Below, in pieces: positions 1 through 7,415 of a DNA stretch of 64,000 nucleotides. This DNA comes from Pseudomonas mandelii (lineage in GTDB: Bacteria; Pseudomonadota; Gammaproteobacteria; Pseudomonadales; Pseudomonadaceae), in contig NZ_RCZA01000012.1 in NCBI RefSeq assembly GCF_006438925.1, positions 1-64,000 of the forward strand, in the 5' to 3' direction. The stretch's first letter is position 1. Each line of letters starts with the position of its first letter. The position numbers and the translations under genes were made by a program. The notes beneath the pieces are model-generated. The model did not search any database and had not been told where the DNA came from. It worked only from the letters and a program-made list of their open reading frames with translations.

Positions 1-252
1 ATCGACAACAACCCGGCAGAGCGTGCAATTAAACCGTTTGTGATCGGGCGCAAGGCATGGCTGTTCAGTGATACACCCAAGGGCGCCACGGCCAGTGCTC
101 AGATCTACAGCCTGGTCGAGACCGCCAAGGTCAACGGCCAGGAGCCCTATACGTGGCTGCGCCATGTACTGGAGCGGTTGCCGCATGCGGAGTCGGTAGA
201 GGACTTTGAAGCCTTACTGCCGTGGAACTGCTCGCCAGAAATGCCACGGTAA
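1..252 (+). pseudogene. IS66-family transposase (TnpC) C-terminal fragment, copy 1
   Basis: The reading frame is open from the first base of the window (Ile-Asp-Asn-Asn-Pro-Ala-Glu) and shows the conserved C-terminal IS66 transposase signature: IDNNPAERAIKPFVIGRK, then FSDTPKGATASA, and the terminal LLPWNCSPEMPR. Only the last 83 residues are present; the catalytic DDE region lies outside the window or is lost. The sequence after the stop, up to about 300, resembles the right end of the element. It is almost repeated 319 bases downstream, so this is either the intact end of an element that begins to the left or a duplicated scar. Confidence 0.85.
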
Positions 253-301
253 ACGAGGTAAATATCTTTGGGTATGTGGGGTTCATGGATCGCATACCGT
301 G

Positions 302-571
302 GAGGCTGGTTTTTTACCGATCGACAACAACAGAGCCGAGCGCGCAATAAAACCGTTTGTCATAGGGCGCAAGGCATGGCGGTTCAGCGATACGCCCAAA
401 GGCGCCACCGCCAGTGCTCAGATTTACAGCCTGGTCGAGACCGCCAAGGTCAACGGCCAAGAGCCCTATACGTGGCAGCGCCACGTACTTGAGCGGTTGC
501 CGCATGCATCCACGGTAGAAGACTACGAGGCGTTGTTGCCGTGGAACTGCTCACCGGAAATGCCAAGGTAA
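302..571 (+). pseudogene. IS66-family transposase (TnpC) C-terminal fragment, copy 2
   Basis: This second, near-identical copy of the last ~85 codons of an IS66 TnpC begins with GFLPIDNNRAERAIKPFV and ends with LLPWNCSPEMPR and a TAA stop. It starts 319 bases after the corresponding point in copy 1 and is in direct orientation. The reading frame can be extended upstream to 206, but that part is the non-coding tail of copy 1 and not transposase. The trailing sequence to about 612 (ending ATGGATCAGTTAC) looks like a diverged IS66 right end. It cannot encode an active transposase. Confidence 0.85.
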
Positions 572-754
572 ACCAAGGCCTCACCTTGCGGTAGGTGGGG
601 TTTATGGATCAGTTACGAAGAAGCTGATCCATAAACCGGGCATTATGAAACCCTGGGGGGTTTTAGGATCGTCAGGCGTCTGCGCTATCGCGGCAGACCC
701 TGTAGCTCTTCATAGGCGCTGAGTGACTGTTACATCATAAATACATACACTTGC

Positions 755-1843
755 TCAAGCCCCTGAATTGAGCTTCTCACCCACAACAGGATTGAACGCC
801 GAATCGGCATCAACACCATTCGATACAGACCTGACTTTATTTTTTGGCTTGAATTTGAGAACCCTTTTCTCTATCAAATGCCAAGAGCCGTATCCCAAAA
901 TCAGAGTAATGACCACTGTAACAACAAGGTAGGTTGAATAGGCAATGCCAGGGAATTTTAGCAAAACAAACTGCTGAACCGGAAAAGCATAGATATAAAC
1001 ACCGTAAGAGCAGTCACCCACTTTATTAACCAAGCTTCCCAACCAACTTCTGGAAAGTCCATATGCCAAGACGACATACGGCAACGTAAGCCATAGCAGG
1101 GGCTTCGAAATCGATGAATACGGTGCCAGAAGAAGGGTCATCATCACCATGACAGTTACGCCGGAGAGACTGAACCACCGTTCGAGCCCCCACTTCGCAT
1201 AACATGCCCCAATCATGAAATAGATGCCTATCAACGGAATGTTTCTTACATCAGTACCGTAAACCACCAGCAAAGGCGCATCTCGCCAGCACCAAAAAAC
1301 CACAATCAGCGCAAACAATGCTGTGGCAATTGCGTATACAAGACGACCGCCATTGAATAGAAGCCCAAGCGCCACGACTACCAAATACATGAAAAATTCG
1401 ATAGGCAAACTCCATAGAGAACCATTGATCACATTGACAACTCTGGCGTGCTCCAGCACGCCCGGCAAATAGAATACCGGACTTAAAATTATATTCTTCA
1501 AATACATAATAAATGCCAGATTTGAAAAATACTGCTTGACTGTCAAAGTGGAAAAAATGGGACCAAGCAAAAACGAAGTTACCACGACAACAACAATCAG
1601 GGCTGGAAATATTCGCAGCGATCGCTTAACTAAAAAACTGATGACCGAAGGATCAAAACTCCAACTTTTTGCAATCAAATAACCACTAATGACAAAAAAT
1701 ATCGCAATCCCGAGCCCGCCATAGGAATCAAGACCAATAAAGATCTCCGGGGAATTGCCGTAAATATCGAATGAATGAGCATATAGCACCATCAGCGCGG
1801 CAACCAACCGTAACAAGTTCAAGTTATTATCCTTGTGCAGCAT
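755..1843 (-). CDS. Acyltransferase-3 family O-acyltransferase (OafA/YrhL-like)
   Basis: A 362-residue integral membrane protein of the acyltransferase-3 family, which moves acetyl or other acyl groups onto surface sugars at the inner membrane. The N-terminus carries the family signature LRLVAALMVLYAH, with the conserved Arg about residue 12 and His about residue 23; roughly ten hydrophobic segments follow. The start is placed at the ATG at 1843, preceded by AGGCGG six bases upstream; a 35-codon extension to 1948 has no membrane or family character and is rejected. The gene is AT-rich compared with the core genes further right and is flanked on both sides by IS66 scars, which suggests horizontal acquisition. 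O-antigen acetylation is the likely role given the neighbouring glycosyltransferases, but the substrate is unknown. Confidence 0.85.
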   Translation of the reverse strand: MLHKDNNLNLLRLVAALMVLYAHSFDIYGNSPEIFIGLDSYGGLGIAIFFVISGYLIAKSWSFDPSVISFLVKRSLRIFPALIVVVVVTSFLLGPIFSTLTVKQYFSNLAFIMYLKNIILSPVFYLPGVLEHARVVNVINGSLWSLPIEFFMYLVVVALGLLFNGGRLVYAIATALFALIVVFWCWRDAPLLVVYGTDVRNIPLIGIYFMIGACYAKWGLERWFSLSGVTVMVMMTLLLAPYSSISKPLLWLTLPYVVLAYGLSRSWLGSLVNKVGDCSYGVYIYAFPVQQFVLLKFPGIAYSTYLVVTVVITLILGYGSWHLIEKRVLKFKPKNKVRSVSNGVDADSAFNPVVGEKLNSGA

Positions 1844-2298
1844 GTATTTCCGCCTGATTTTAATTAAAAATGATAAGAAATTTCTATTCTTCCAACAGCT
1901 CATTGGCCGCGTAGGGCAATAGGCCGGCGCTTCGTCAGGCCTGGGCAAATGTCTTCGCTGCAGGCCTGGATCACACGTATTCCTGTGCCGTCATTGATGA
2001 CGCTGCGAGGATCATACAACGCCACTTGGTCCTCTTGCAGCTCAATCAGCCTATGCACCGTCCAACTGCGAGCTGGAGCGCGCTGCTACTCTGAAGGCGC
2101 TTGTGCTGCTGCTCTGCCAAGACGTCGTTGCGATAAAGCGTGTCGGGGAGGTCAGGAGCGTAGGAGTTCCTGAGCCTTGGACCGCTCGTCGCCTGTCGTT
2201 TCGGATCCGGCAGGTCTCGGTATTGCGAGTTTCGAGGAGCTCACACTATCGTGGCGTAGGTCGCGCCCGGCGCTGCTGAGAGAGGCCGTCGTTTATTC
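1844..2298. other. Gene-poor stretch between acyltransferase and IS66 scar
   Basis: I recognise no gene here. Short open frames exist on both strands but none has recognisable domains or a convincing ribosome-binding site. The first ~25 bases are the leader of the acyltransferase gene to the left. Confidence 0.4.
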
Positions 2299-2391
2299 GT
2301 ATGCAATCCACGAAGTACACCTACCGCCAGATGTGCTTCCCGTTTACCGTGACATGTCCGGTGAGCAGTTCCACGGCAACAACGTCTCGTA
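2299..2391 (-). mobile_element. IS66 element end with the last 16 codons of tnpC, inverted
   Basis: Reading leftwards from 2391 gives YETLLPWNCSPDMSR and a TAA stop at 2344, the same terminus as the IS66 TnpC copies at 252 and 571. The following non-coding tail runs to about 2299, ending in a GATTGCATAC-like motif comparable to the ends of the other copies. It points in the opposite direction to the IS66 pieces at the left edge and at 2429. Confidence 0.7.
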
Positions 2392-2428
2392 GTCGACCAC
2401 CGTGCGCATGTGGCAGTTGCTCCAGTGG

Positions 2429-2569
2429 CGCAGCCACGCATTGGAGCGTCTGCCACAAGCCTCGAGCGTAGAAGACTTCGAGGCCTTGCTGCCGCGGAAC
2501 TACACGCCGCAAATTCCAAGATAGCCTTAGATCCCCACCTTTAAAATGTGGGGTTCATGGAGCGCTTAC
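2429..2569 (+). mobile_element. IS66 element right end with the last 31 codons of tnpC
   Basis: Codons from 2429 read RSHALERLPQASSVEDFEAL and continue through LLPRNYTPQIPR to a TAG stop at 2522–2524. This is a diverged IS66 TnpC C-terminus. The tail ends with GGAGCGCTTAC at 2559–2569, whose complement GTAAGCG is the usual outer end of IS66 terminal repeats. It lies back to back with the inverted fragment that ends at 2299. Confidence 0.7.
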
Positions 2570-2774
2570 GATACGTTCAGCTCTTGTACGGTCAGCACGA
2601 TCGCCTCATCAGTGACGTCGGGATAGGTTTTGAACCGTTCAGACTCCAGGCGCTTAAGCCAAAGGCAAAGACGAAAAGCACCGGGTCAAATACCGCGACG
2701 TTAATGTCCAACTCGACCAGCGCAGTCAGGCCGTCGATGGATTTAGGGAAGCCCACTGCCTTGGGATAAAGGTA
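2566..2774 (-). pseudogene. IS66 TnpB (orf2) remnant with internal deletion and frameshift
   Basis: On the minus strand the frame from 2774 reads YLYPKAVGFPKSIDGL then TALVELDINVAVFDPVLFVF, the conserved core of IS66 TnpB. At FVF it jumps, with loss of the usual NRARNRVK…WERNGF segment, and continues in another frame as CLWLKRLESERFKTYPDV then TDEAIVLTVQELNVS and a TAA stop overlapping the IS66 end at 2566–2568. Both the deletion and the frame change show it is inactive. Confidence 0.75.
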
Positions 2775-2794
2775 GGCTAAAGATGGCCCCCCAC

Positions 2795-2835
2795 ACACCC
2801 TGCGAGGGCTACGCTTTCGCAGGGTGTTTTATTTT
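2795..2835 (+). terminator. Rho-independent terminator-like hairpin
   Basis: An 11-bp perfect stem, ACACCCTGCGA (2795–2805) with TCGCAGGGTGT (2817–2827), encloses an 11-base loop and is followed by TTTTATTTT. It sits just upstream of the IS110 fragment and may have shielded that transposase from outside transcription. Confidence 0.65.
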
Positions 2836-2849
2836 CGGAGGGCATCGTC

Positions 2850-2918
2850 ATGATCGATCTAACGCTGGAAAGTATCGATCTAGGCAAGCATAGCTTTCAT
2901 CTGCATTACCGCAACAAG
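2850..2918 (+). pseudogene. IS110-family transposase N-terminal fragment
   Basis: The ATG at 2850, preceded by GGAGGGCATCGTC, starts MIDLTLESIDLGKHSFHLH, the characteristic N-terminus of IS110-type transposases (an IDLGKHSFHLHG-like motif containing the first catalytic Asp). After about 23 codons homology stops, and the minus strand shows a sulfotransferase relic instead. The transposase body is missing. Confidence 0.65.
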
Positions 2919-2931
2919 CTGACCTGTGGGG

Positions 2932-3180
2932 ATCGCCAAACACCGGAGGACCGTTGCTCACCAGATACCCAAGCAAGCCTTCAATGCCGCGTGCGATATC
3001 GCCCGGAGCATCCATCGACATGTCAAAAAACGCGAATCCCCGATACGAAATCGATTGCCGGGACTCATGTATTAGCCGCTTGGACTACCATGCGGAAAAA
3101 ATCCATTTATATGGATTTCTCACAACGGCGAATCGAAGCACACATTTGTCACAGACGCTTTGCGCCAGGATGTCTGGATC
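2932..3180 (-). pseudogene. Sulfotransferase-domain relic, related to the N-terminus of the giant glycosyltransferase
   Basis: The minus strand from 3180 reads DPDILAQSVCDKCVLRFAVV then RNPYKWIFSAW, an in-frame TAG (3087–3085), and then SKRLIHESRQSISYRGFAFF followed by DMSMDAPGDIARGIEGLLGY. The VRNPYK-IFSAW segment is the 3'-phosphate-binding motif of sulfotransferases. It matches FAAVRNPYKRIFSAW in the N-terminal domain of the large protein encoded at 14878–19854. The gene is broken by the stop codon and cut at the IS110 junction near 2930. Its 5' end cannot be traced; the two-gene glycosyltransferase operon lies immediately upstream. Confidence 0.65.
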
Positions 3181-3314
3181 GACACAGCAGGCCTCGGGGG
3201 AATACAGTGTGCTCCCGCACATGCACGAGAATGTCTAGCATTCGAACATTGCACGAACCTGTGCGGTATTCAAACTGTCTCCCTTCTGACGACATGCGGC
3301 GGCGTGACCCGCCG

Positions 3315-4022
3315 TCAACGCGAAAAACGCACGAGTTCGGTCGGCCACGGGACGACGTCGCTATTATTCGCACGCGAACTTTGTGTTCCATGTCGACGGC
3401 GTATCATATGCACTGTGTCCGGTACGGGCTTATGCGGAAAGCCTTTCGAAAGAGTCGTACAGTTCCAGTGCCAATCCTCGTGCCCATACCCCGACGCCAG
3501 TTCGTTCTTATGGAACGGGAAATCCGCATAGATCTCGCGCGGCGCGAACGACAACGCCTCCCAATAATTGCCAATCTGTAGATAATCCAGGTCGAAATCC
3601 GGGTGGTCCGAATCAACATGTAACCAGAACAGCCGCTCACGTCCGAAGATGATGCTCATTTGCGAATGCGCGATGACCGGTCTACCCATCTCCGAACAGA
3701 AACGGTGCGCAGCGACGAGCCAGTTGAAGCTCCAGAGGTCGTCCGCATCCAGAAAGGTCGCGTAGCGCCCCGAGGCCAGGCTGATCGCATGATTTCGAGC
3801 GAGTGCCGGGTCGCCAAAATCGGTCACGACGACCTTCGCTCCCCAGCGATCCGCGTCGGCGAACATGGTGCGGGTCAACGCATCGGGACGATCGAGCACG
3901 ACGATTGGCTCGACAGTAATGCCTTGATCTCTTGCATGATCGATCGCCTCGCGGAAGCTCGAGATCGACGGGCCGCTAAGCACTCCTTCTCTATGGGCCG
4001 TCATAATTGCGGAAACTTCCAT
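3315..4022 (-). CDS. Family 2 glycosyltransferase
   Basis: A 235-residue GT-A fold glycosyltransferase, expected to add a sugar to a lipid-linked glycan at the cytoplasmic face of the inner membrane. It begins MEVSAIMTAHREGVLSGP; the metal-binding DXD motif is LDADDLW at residues 91–97. The ATG at 4022 overlaps the TGA of the upstream glycosyltransferase (TGATG), implying translational coupling; a GTG one codon earlier is an alternative start. Donor and acceptor cannot be deduced. The codon use is GC-rich, unlike the neighbouring acyltransferase genes, consistent with a different source. The gene ends about 135 bases before the sulfotransferase relic. Confidence 0.85.
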   Translation of the reverse strand: MEVSAIMTAHREGVLSGPSISSFREAIDHARDQGITVEPIVVLDRPDALTRTMFADADRWGAKVVVTDFGDPALARNHAISLASGRYATFLDADDLWSFNWLVAAHRFCSEMGRPVIAHSQMSIIFGRERLFWLHVDSDHPDFDLDYLQIGNYWEALSFAPREIYADFPFHKNELASGYGHEDWHWNCTTLSKGFPHKPVPDTVHMIRRRHGTQSSRANNSDVVPWPTELVRFSR

Positions 4023-6379
4023 CACGCACCCACCTTTTCATTCAGAACATCCGACACTTGCTTCGCATACGCCTGCATGCTGTGCCGACTACGTGCCCGT
4101 TCACGCAGACGCTGCGCCCGGACAATCCGTTCGTGAGGCGCTCCAAGCGCAGCATGAATTGCGCCAATATAATCGTCGACACTGCGAACGCCGTCAACCG
4201 GCCACCCAGTCTGCTCGTCGATCAGCTCGGGCACCCCGCCCACTGCGCTCGCGACGATGCTGACACCGCGCAGCGCGAGCTCGATGAGTATCGTCGGCAT
4301 GCCTTCCCAGTCCGACGTGAATAGCCAGAGATCCGCATCGTACAGCGGTAATTCGTCGTAGGATGAAAAGCCTTCATGCAGGATCAGGTTGGCCGGCGAG
4401 CGGCTGTAATCCGGCGGTGCATTGAGCAGCGGCGTTCCCCAGCACAGGAAATCGACCTCAGGCATCTTGTGCGCGATCTCCTGCACAAGATCGAATCGCT
4501 TCTGCCGATCGAGACGGCCGGCCCACAGCACCCTTCGGCGTAGGCGGTTGCTCTCGGTTTTGATACTTTCTTCGGTCGCCGTTTGACCGCCGATGTCCCC
4601 ACGCGACGGCGAGAATAGTGGGACAATCCGCTCGGAGAGCGATGCAGGCAGGTTGTAGATCTTAGCGAGTTCGTTCTTCATATAGATCGTGTCGGTGAAC
4701 ACAGCTCGCAGATGGCTCGCCGTTTCCGGGAAGAATTCGCTCGGGTAGCCGGCGCGATAGCCGCTTGCCGTCTGATCCCAGCAGAAGAGGTAGGAATACA
4801 AATCGATGCTTTCGGACAACCGTGTTCCGAAGCGCGCCATCACGTCCCAGCATAACCGGCTGTTGATGTTGATGATCCAGGACGGCGCGAGCCCCATGAA
4901 CAGACTGTACAGCAGAGTTTGCGCTTGGAGGGGCGGAAGATCCCGGAATACGCTAGATGCATCGACAACGTCGACACCAGCAGACACCCATTCCGGGCGG
5001 TCGAAGTTTGGCTGATCGGTACGGAGCAGTAAAACCGACTTGTTGGGAAACGCCAGGGACACCGCTTCGCAAATCTGACATGCAACGAGATCGGCGCCTC
5101 CCGTGCGAATCCAAGGCACGCAGACGATCATATCGTAGTGATCGCGCTCGAACAGCTCGCGCAGCGCACGACGAGCTAGATTGCGACCGTCGTGGAACGG
5201 CGCTACCAGCACGTTGCTGATGTCCGATACGTCACCGATGGCGGGCTCAATCATCAACGCGCGACTTATCGTCTTCGCGAATGCTGTGGAATGAAGGATG
5301 TCTTCGATGACCTGCGAGTAGTGAGGCACACCACGATACAGCTCACCCAGATCGCCGCTACTACCGCAGGATGACAGGAAGTACTTCCAATTGTTAAGAC
5401 GCGCTTCGCCGTCCCGCATGGATGAGGGTGGTTGAGCGACAATCAGCTGCGGCATACTTGACGCACGCCCCCCTTCAAATACACCCCGGCTGATGAAATG
5501 CTCGAACGCCCACGTGTAGGCCGCCACAACAGACGGATATTGTGCGTAATAGTAATTCTCGTCGAAATAGGGTGTGGGAACGATCCGCTTATCAATGCCC
5601 TCGCGAAGGAAATGCTGCAGGAGGGTCTCCCCGTCCTGCAGCACAAGACCACGGTTCTGGATGATACGTCGGTAATGCTCCACGCTGAATAGGGGGCCCG
5701 GGGCGATTTCCATTTCCCACGCGGCCGTCAGAAAGGCGATCAGACGCTCGATGGTGTCAGCGCTTTCCGTACCGATTCCCGGATGGTCTTCGTAAGGCGA
5801 GAACAGCGCCACTATAATCGCGAATTTGTCGCGACCGAATCGCGCCCACCATGGCTGGGCCGCTGCAACAAGTCGCATGTACTGGTCACGGGCGTCCTTC
5901 AGCACGTTGGTCTGACACGCATAAAGCGGCTGGAGTTCAGGCAATGGCGGATGCATGGCCGCGTCACGCGACCAGAAGAACGCGAATGGCGTGCATTCCG
6001 CGTCCTCTTCCGTCCGGACGATGAATCGCTCATACCAGTCAGAGTCAAAGAAGGCATTCGGTGCGCGCCCTTCACTCTGCCCAGAACGGACGTAATGCAG
6101 CAATGGGTTGATGTCCGCCTGTGCAACATCGGGGTTGTGAACGAGATACCAGGACCCGTCAAAGAACGCGCTCGGGTTACGCCCTTCCTTCCATCCGTGT
6201 TCGAGATAATGCGCAAGCGGATCAGTTCCGCTCGCGGCGATGTCAGTGTTCGTTGCTAGATACCACTCCCGGTCAAATAAACCGGACAGCTCCAACAATG
6301 TGTAATCGACCGTTCTCTGGCTGCTGGCCACACCCGGCAAAAACGGCCCCACCAACATCTTGATTCTCGATAAAATCAT
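4022..6379 (-). CDS. Large glycosyltransferase: DPL-HY repeat module plus GT4 domain
   Basis: A 785-residue protein. Residues ~20–110 carry a repeated module of the form YLATNTDIAASGTDPLAHY, then GWKEGRNPSAFFD, then YLVHNPDV…INPLLHY…GQSEGR; a looser pair recurs near residues 220–310. The C-terminal ~350 residues form a GT-B (GT4) glycosyltransferase, with WAGRLDRQKRFDLV near 618 and the donor-binding stretch FTSDWEGMPTILIELALRG near 690. The start is placed at the ATG at 6379, which has AGGAAC six bases upstream; an earlier ATG at 6403 and a frame extension to 6463 are less supported. The same module recurs in the giant protein at 14878. It probably extends the O-polysaccharide; specificity is unknown. 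Confidence 0.85.
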   Translation of the reverse strand: MILSRIKMLVGPFLPGVASSQRTVDYTLLELSGLFDREWYLATNTDIAASGTDPLAHYLEHGWKEGRNPSAFFDGSWYLVHNPDVAQADINPLLHYVRSGQSEGRAPNAFFDSDWYERFIVRTEEDAECTPFAFFWSRDAAMHPPLPELQPLYACQTNVLKDARDQYMRLVAAAQPWWARFGRDKFAIIVALFSPYEDHPGIGTESADTIERLIAFLTAAWEMEIAPGPLFSVEHYRRIIQNRGLVLQDGETLLQHFLREGIDKRIVPTPYFDENYYYAQYPSVVAAYTWAFEHFISRGVFEGGRASSMPQLIVAQPPSSMRDGEARLNNWKYFLSSCGSSGDLGELYRGVPHYSQVIEDILHSTAFAKTISRALMIEPAIGDVSDISNVLVAPFHDGRNLARRALRELFERDHYDMIVCVPWIRTGGADLVACQICEAVSLAFPNKSVLLLRTDQPNFDRPEWVSAGVDVVDASSVFRDLPPLQAQTLLYSLFMGLAPSWIININSRLCWDVMARFGTRLSESIDLYSYLFCWDQTASGYRAGYPSEFFPETASHLRAVFTDTIYMKNELAKIYNLPASLSERIVPLFSPSRGDIGGQTATEESIKTESNRLRRRVLWAGRLDRQKRFDLVQEIAHKMPEVDFLCWGTPLLNAPPDYSRSPANLILHEGFSSYDELPLYDADLWLFTSDWEGMPTILIELALRGVSIVASAVGGVPELIDEQTGWPVDGVRSVDDYIGAIHAALGAPHERIVRAQRLRERARSRHSMQAYAKQVSDVLNEKVGA

Positions 6380-7107
6380 ATAGCAGTTCCTGTTGACGCG
6401 CATTGTTGTTGAGCAGCCGGCTTGCCGTCCTCTCTTCGCGAGGGCCGCAAACGACGCCTGCAACCTCTACTTGCATGGCCCGCGCATGCGACGCTTTACA
6501 AGGTCGGTATGAGCGATGCCATATATGTTCCGGACGCCGTCGCGCTTGCGATGTCCGAGTGGAAAGGGCGGGCCTAGTATTTCTCGCCCGTCGTCCATGC
6601 GTGGTAGATGAGGATCGCCGCCAACGAACTTTACTCATCGCTGAGTGGCCTGACTCAACGCCCCTTGGTGACGGTGCGCGATATCAGCAGGGTTAAAAAA
6701 TAACCGACACCCGTTCGACTCCAGCCTAGTTTCGCGACGCGTCGGCAACGACGGAGTTGATGAAGCCACCGCCCTCAACGGCAAGCAGTGTATATGTTAC
6801 CGCTCGATACGTAAAAATCTTATTAATTACCCAAGCTTGCGCACGCATAGTGCCCATACGGCGGACCCAATATCACCGTAGCGAGCAGAAACGCCACCTG
6901 CCACTTGCTCTCGACCATGCCATCTGCCGTCGCCAGCTCAAGCGCAAATGGCGGCGATGCTTCTCTCTACTTTAGCCCGCATTTTCTAAATAATAGCGCA
7001 TCGCTAATGGGCAATACTTAAACCCTTTCATTGACTGGGACACGTATTTTAAAGCCGCACTCTTCTGTTGCGATACGGATCATAAATTAGGTTTTTAGAA
7101 GCCCCCC
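6380..7107. other. Gene-poor stretch upstream of the large glycosyltransferase
   Basis: I see no gene with recognisable domains. It should contain the promoter of the two-gene glycosyltransferase operon to the left, but I cannot single out a convincing −35/−10 pair. Confidence 0.4.
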
Positions 7108-7310
7108 ATGGGAGACTCCTATCTGGCCTTGGGCTATCTGATTGCGTTTTCCGAAGCAGCCATGCTGGGTGCCATCGCCGATTGGTTCACTGGAACTGCC
7201 TGGCTCCGACACCCAATTGGGAATGCTAATATCATTGGATGGTATACCGCGTAGATTGCAAGCCATTGCATTGGTATCCAGCGAACAGCACAACACTCAT
7301 TGCCCATGTG
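7108..7310 (+). pseudogene. DUF445 (YjiN-type) relic
   Basis: The frame from the ATG at 7108 reads LALGYLIAFSEAAMLGAIAD then WFTGTAWLRHPIG and stops at 7254. The SEAAMLGAIADWF…RHP(I/L)G block is the hallmark of the DUF445/YjiN membrane-protein family. A one-base shift near the RHPIG motif restores GMLISLDGIPRRLQAIALVS, which resembles the following IIPRR segment of that family. Only ~65 codons remain, so this is a decayed fragment between the two halves of the O-antigen island. Confidence 0.6.
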
Positions 7311-7415
7311 GCTGCGCACTCAAACGCCGGAAGAACAGCTTTTCCGAAGCAGCCTCCAAAACCTAGGTCATGGGCCAATTCTGTCAAAAATGTGTCCTTT
7401 ACAGAATTGTAACAA

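Noticed and set aside
1949..2173. 74-codon plus-strand frame upstream of the acyltransferase
   Set aside because: It shows no ribosome-binding site, domain or codon pattern; the region appears to be decayed DNA.
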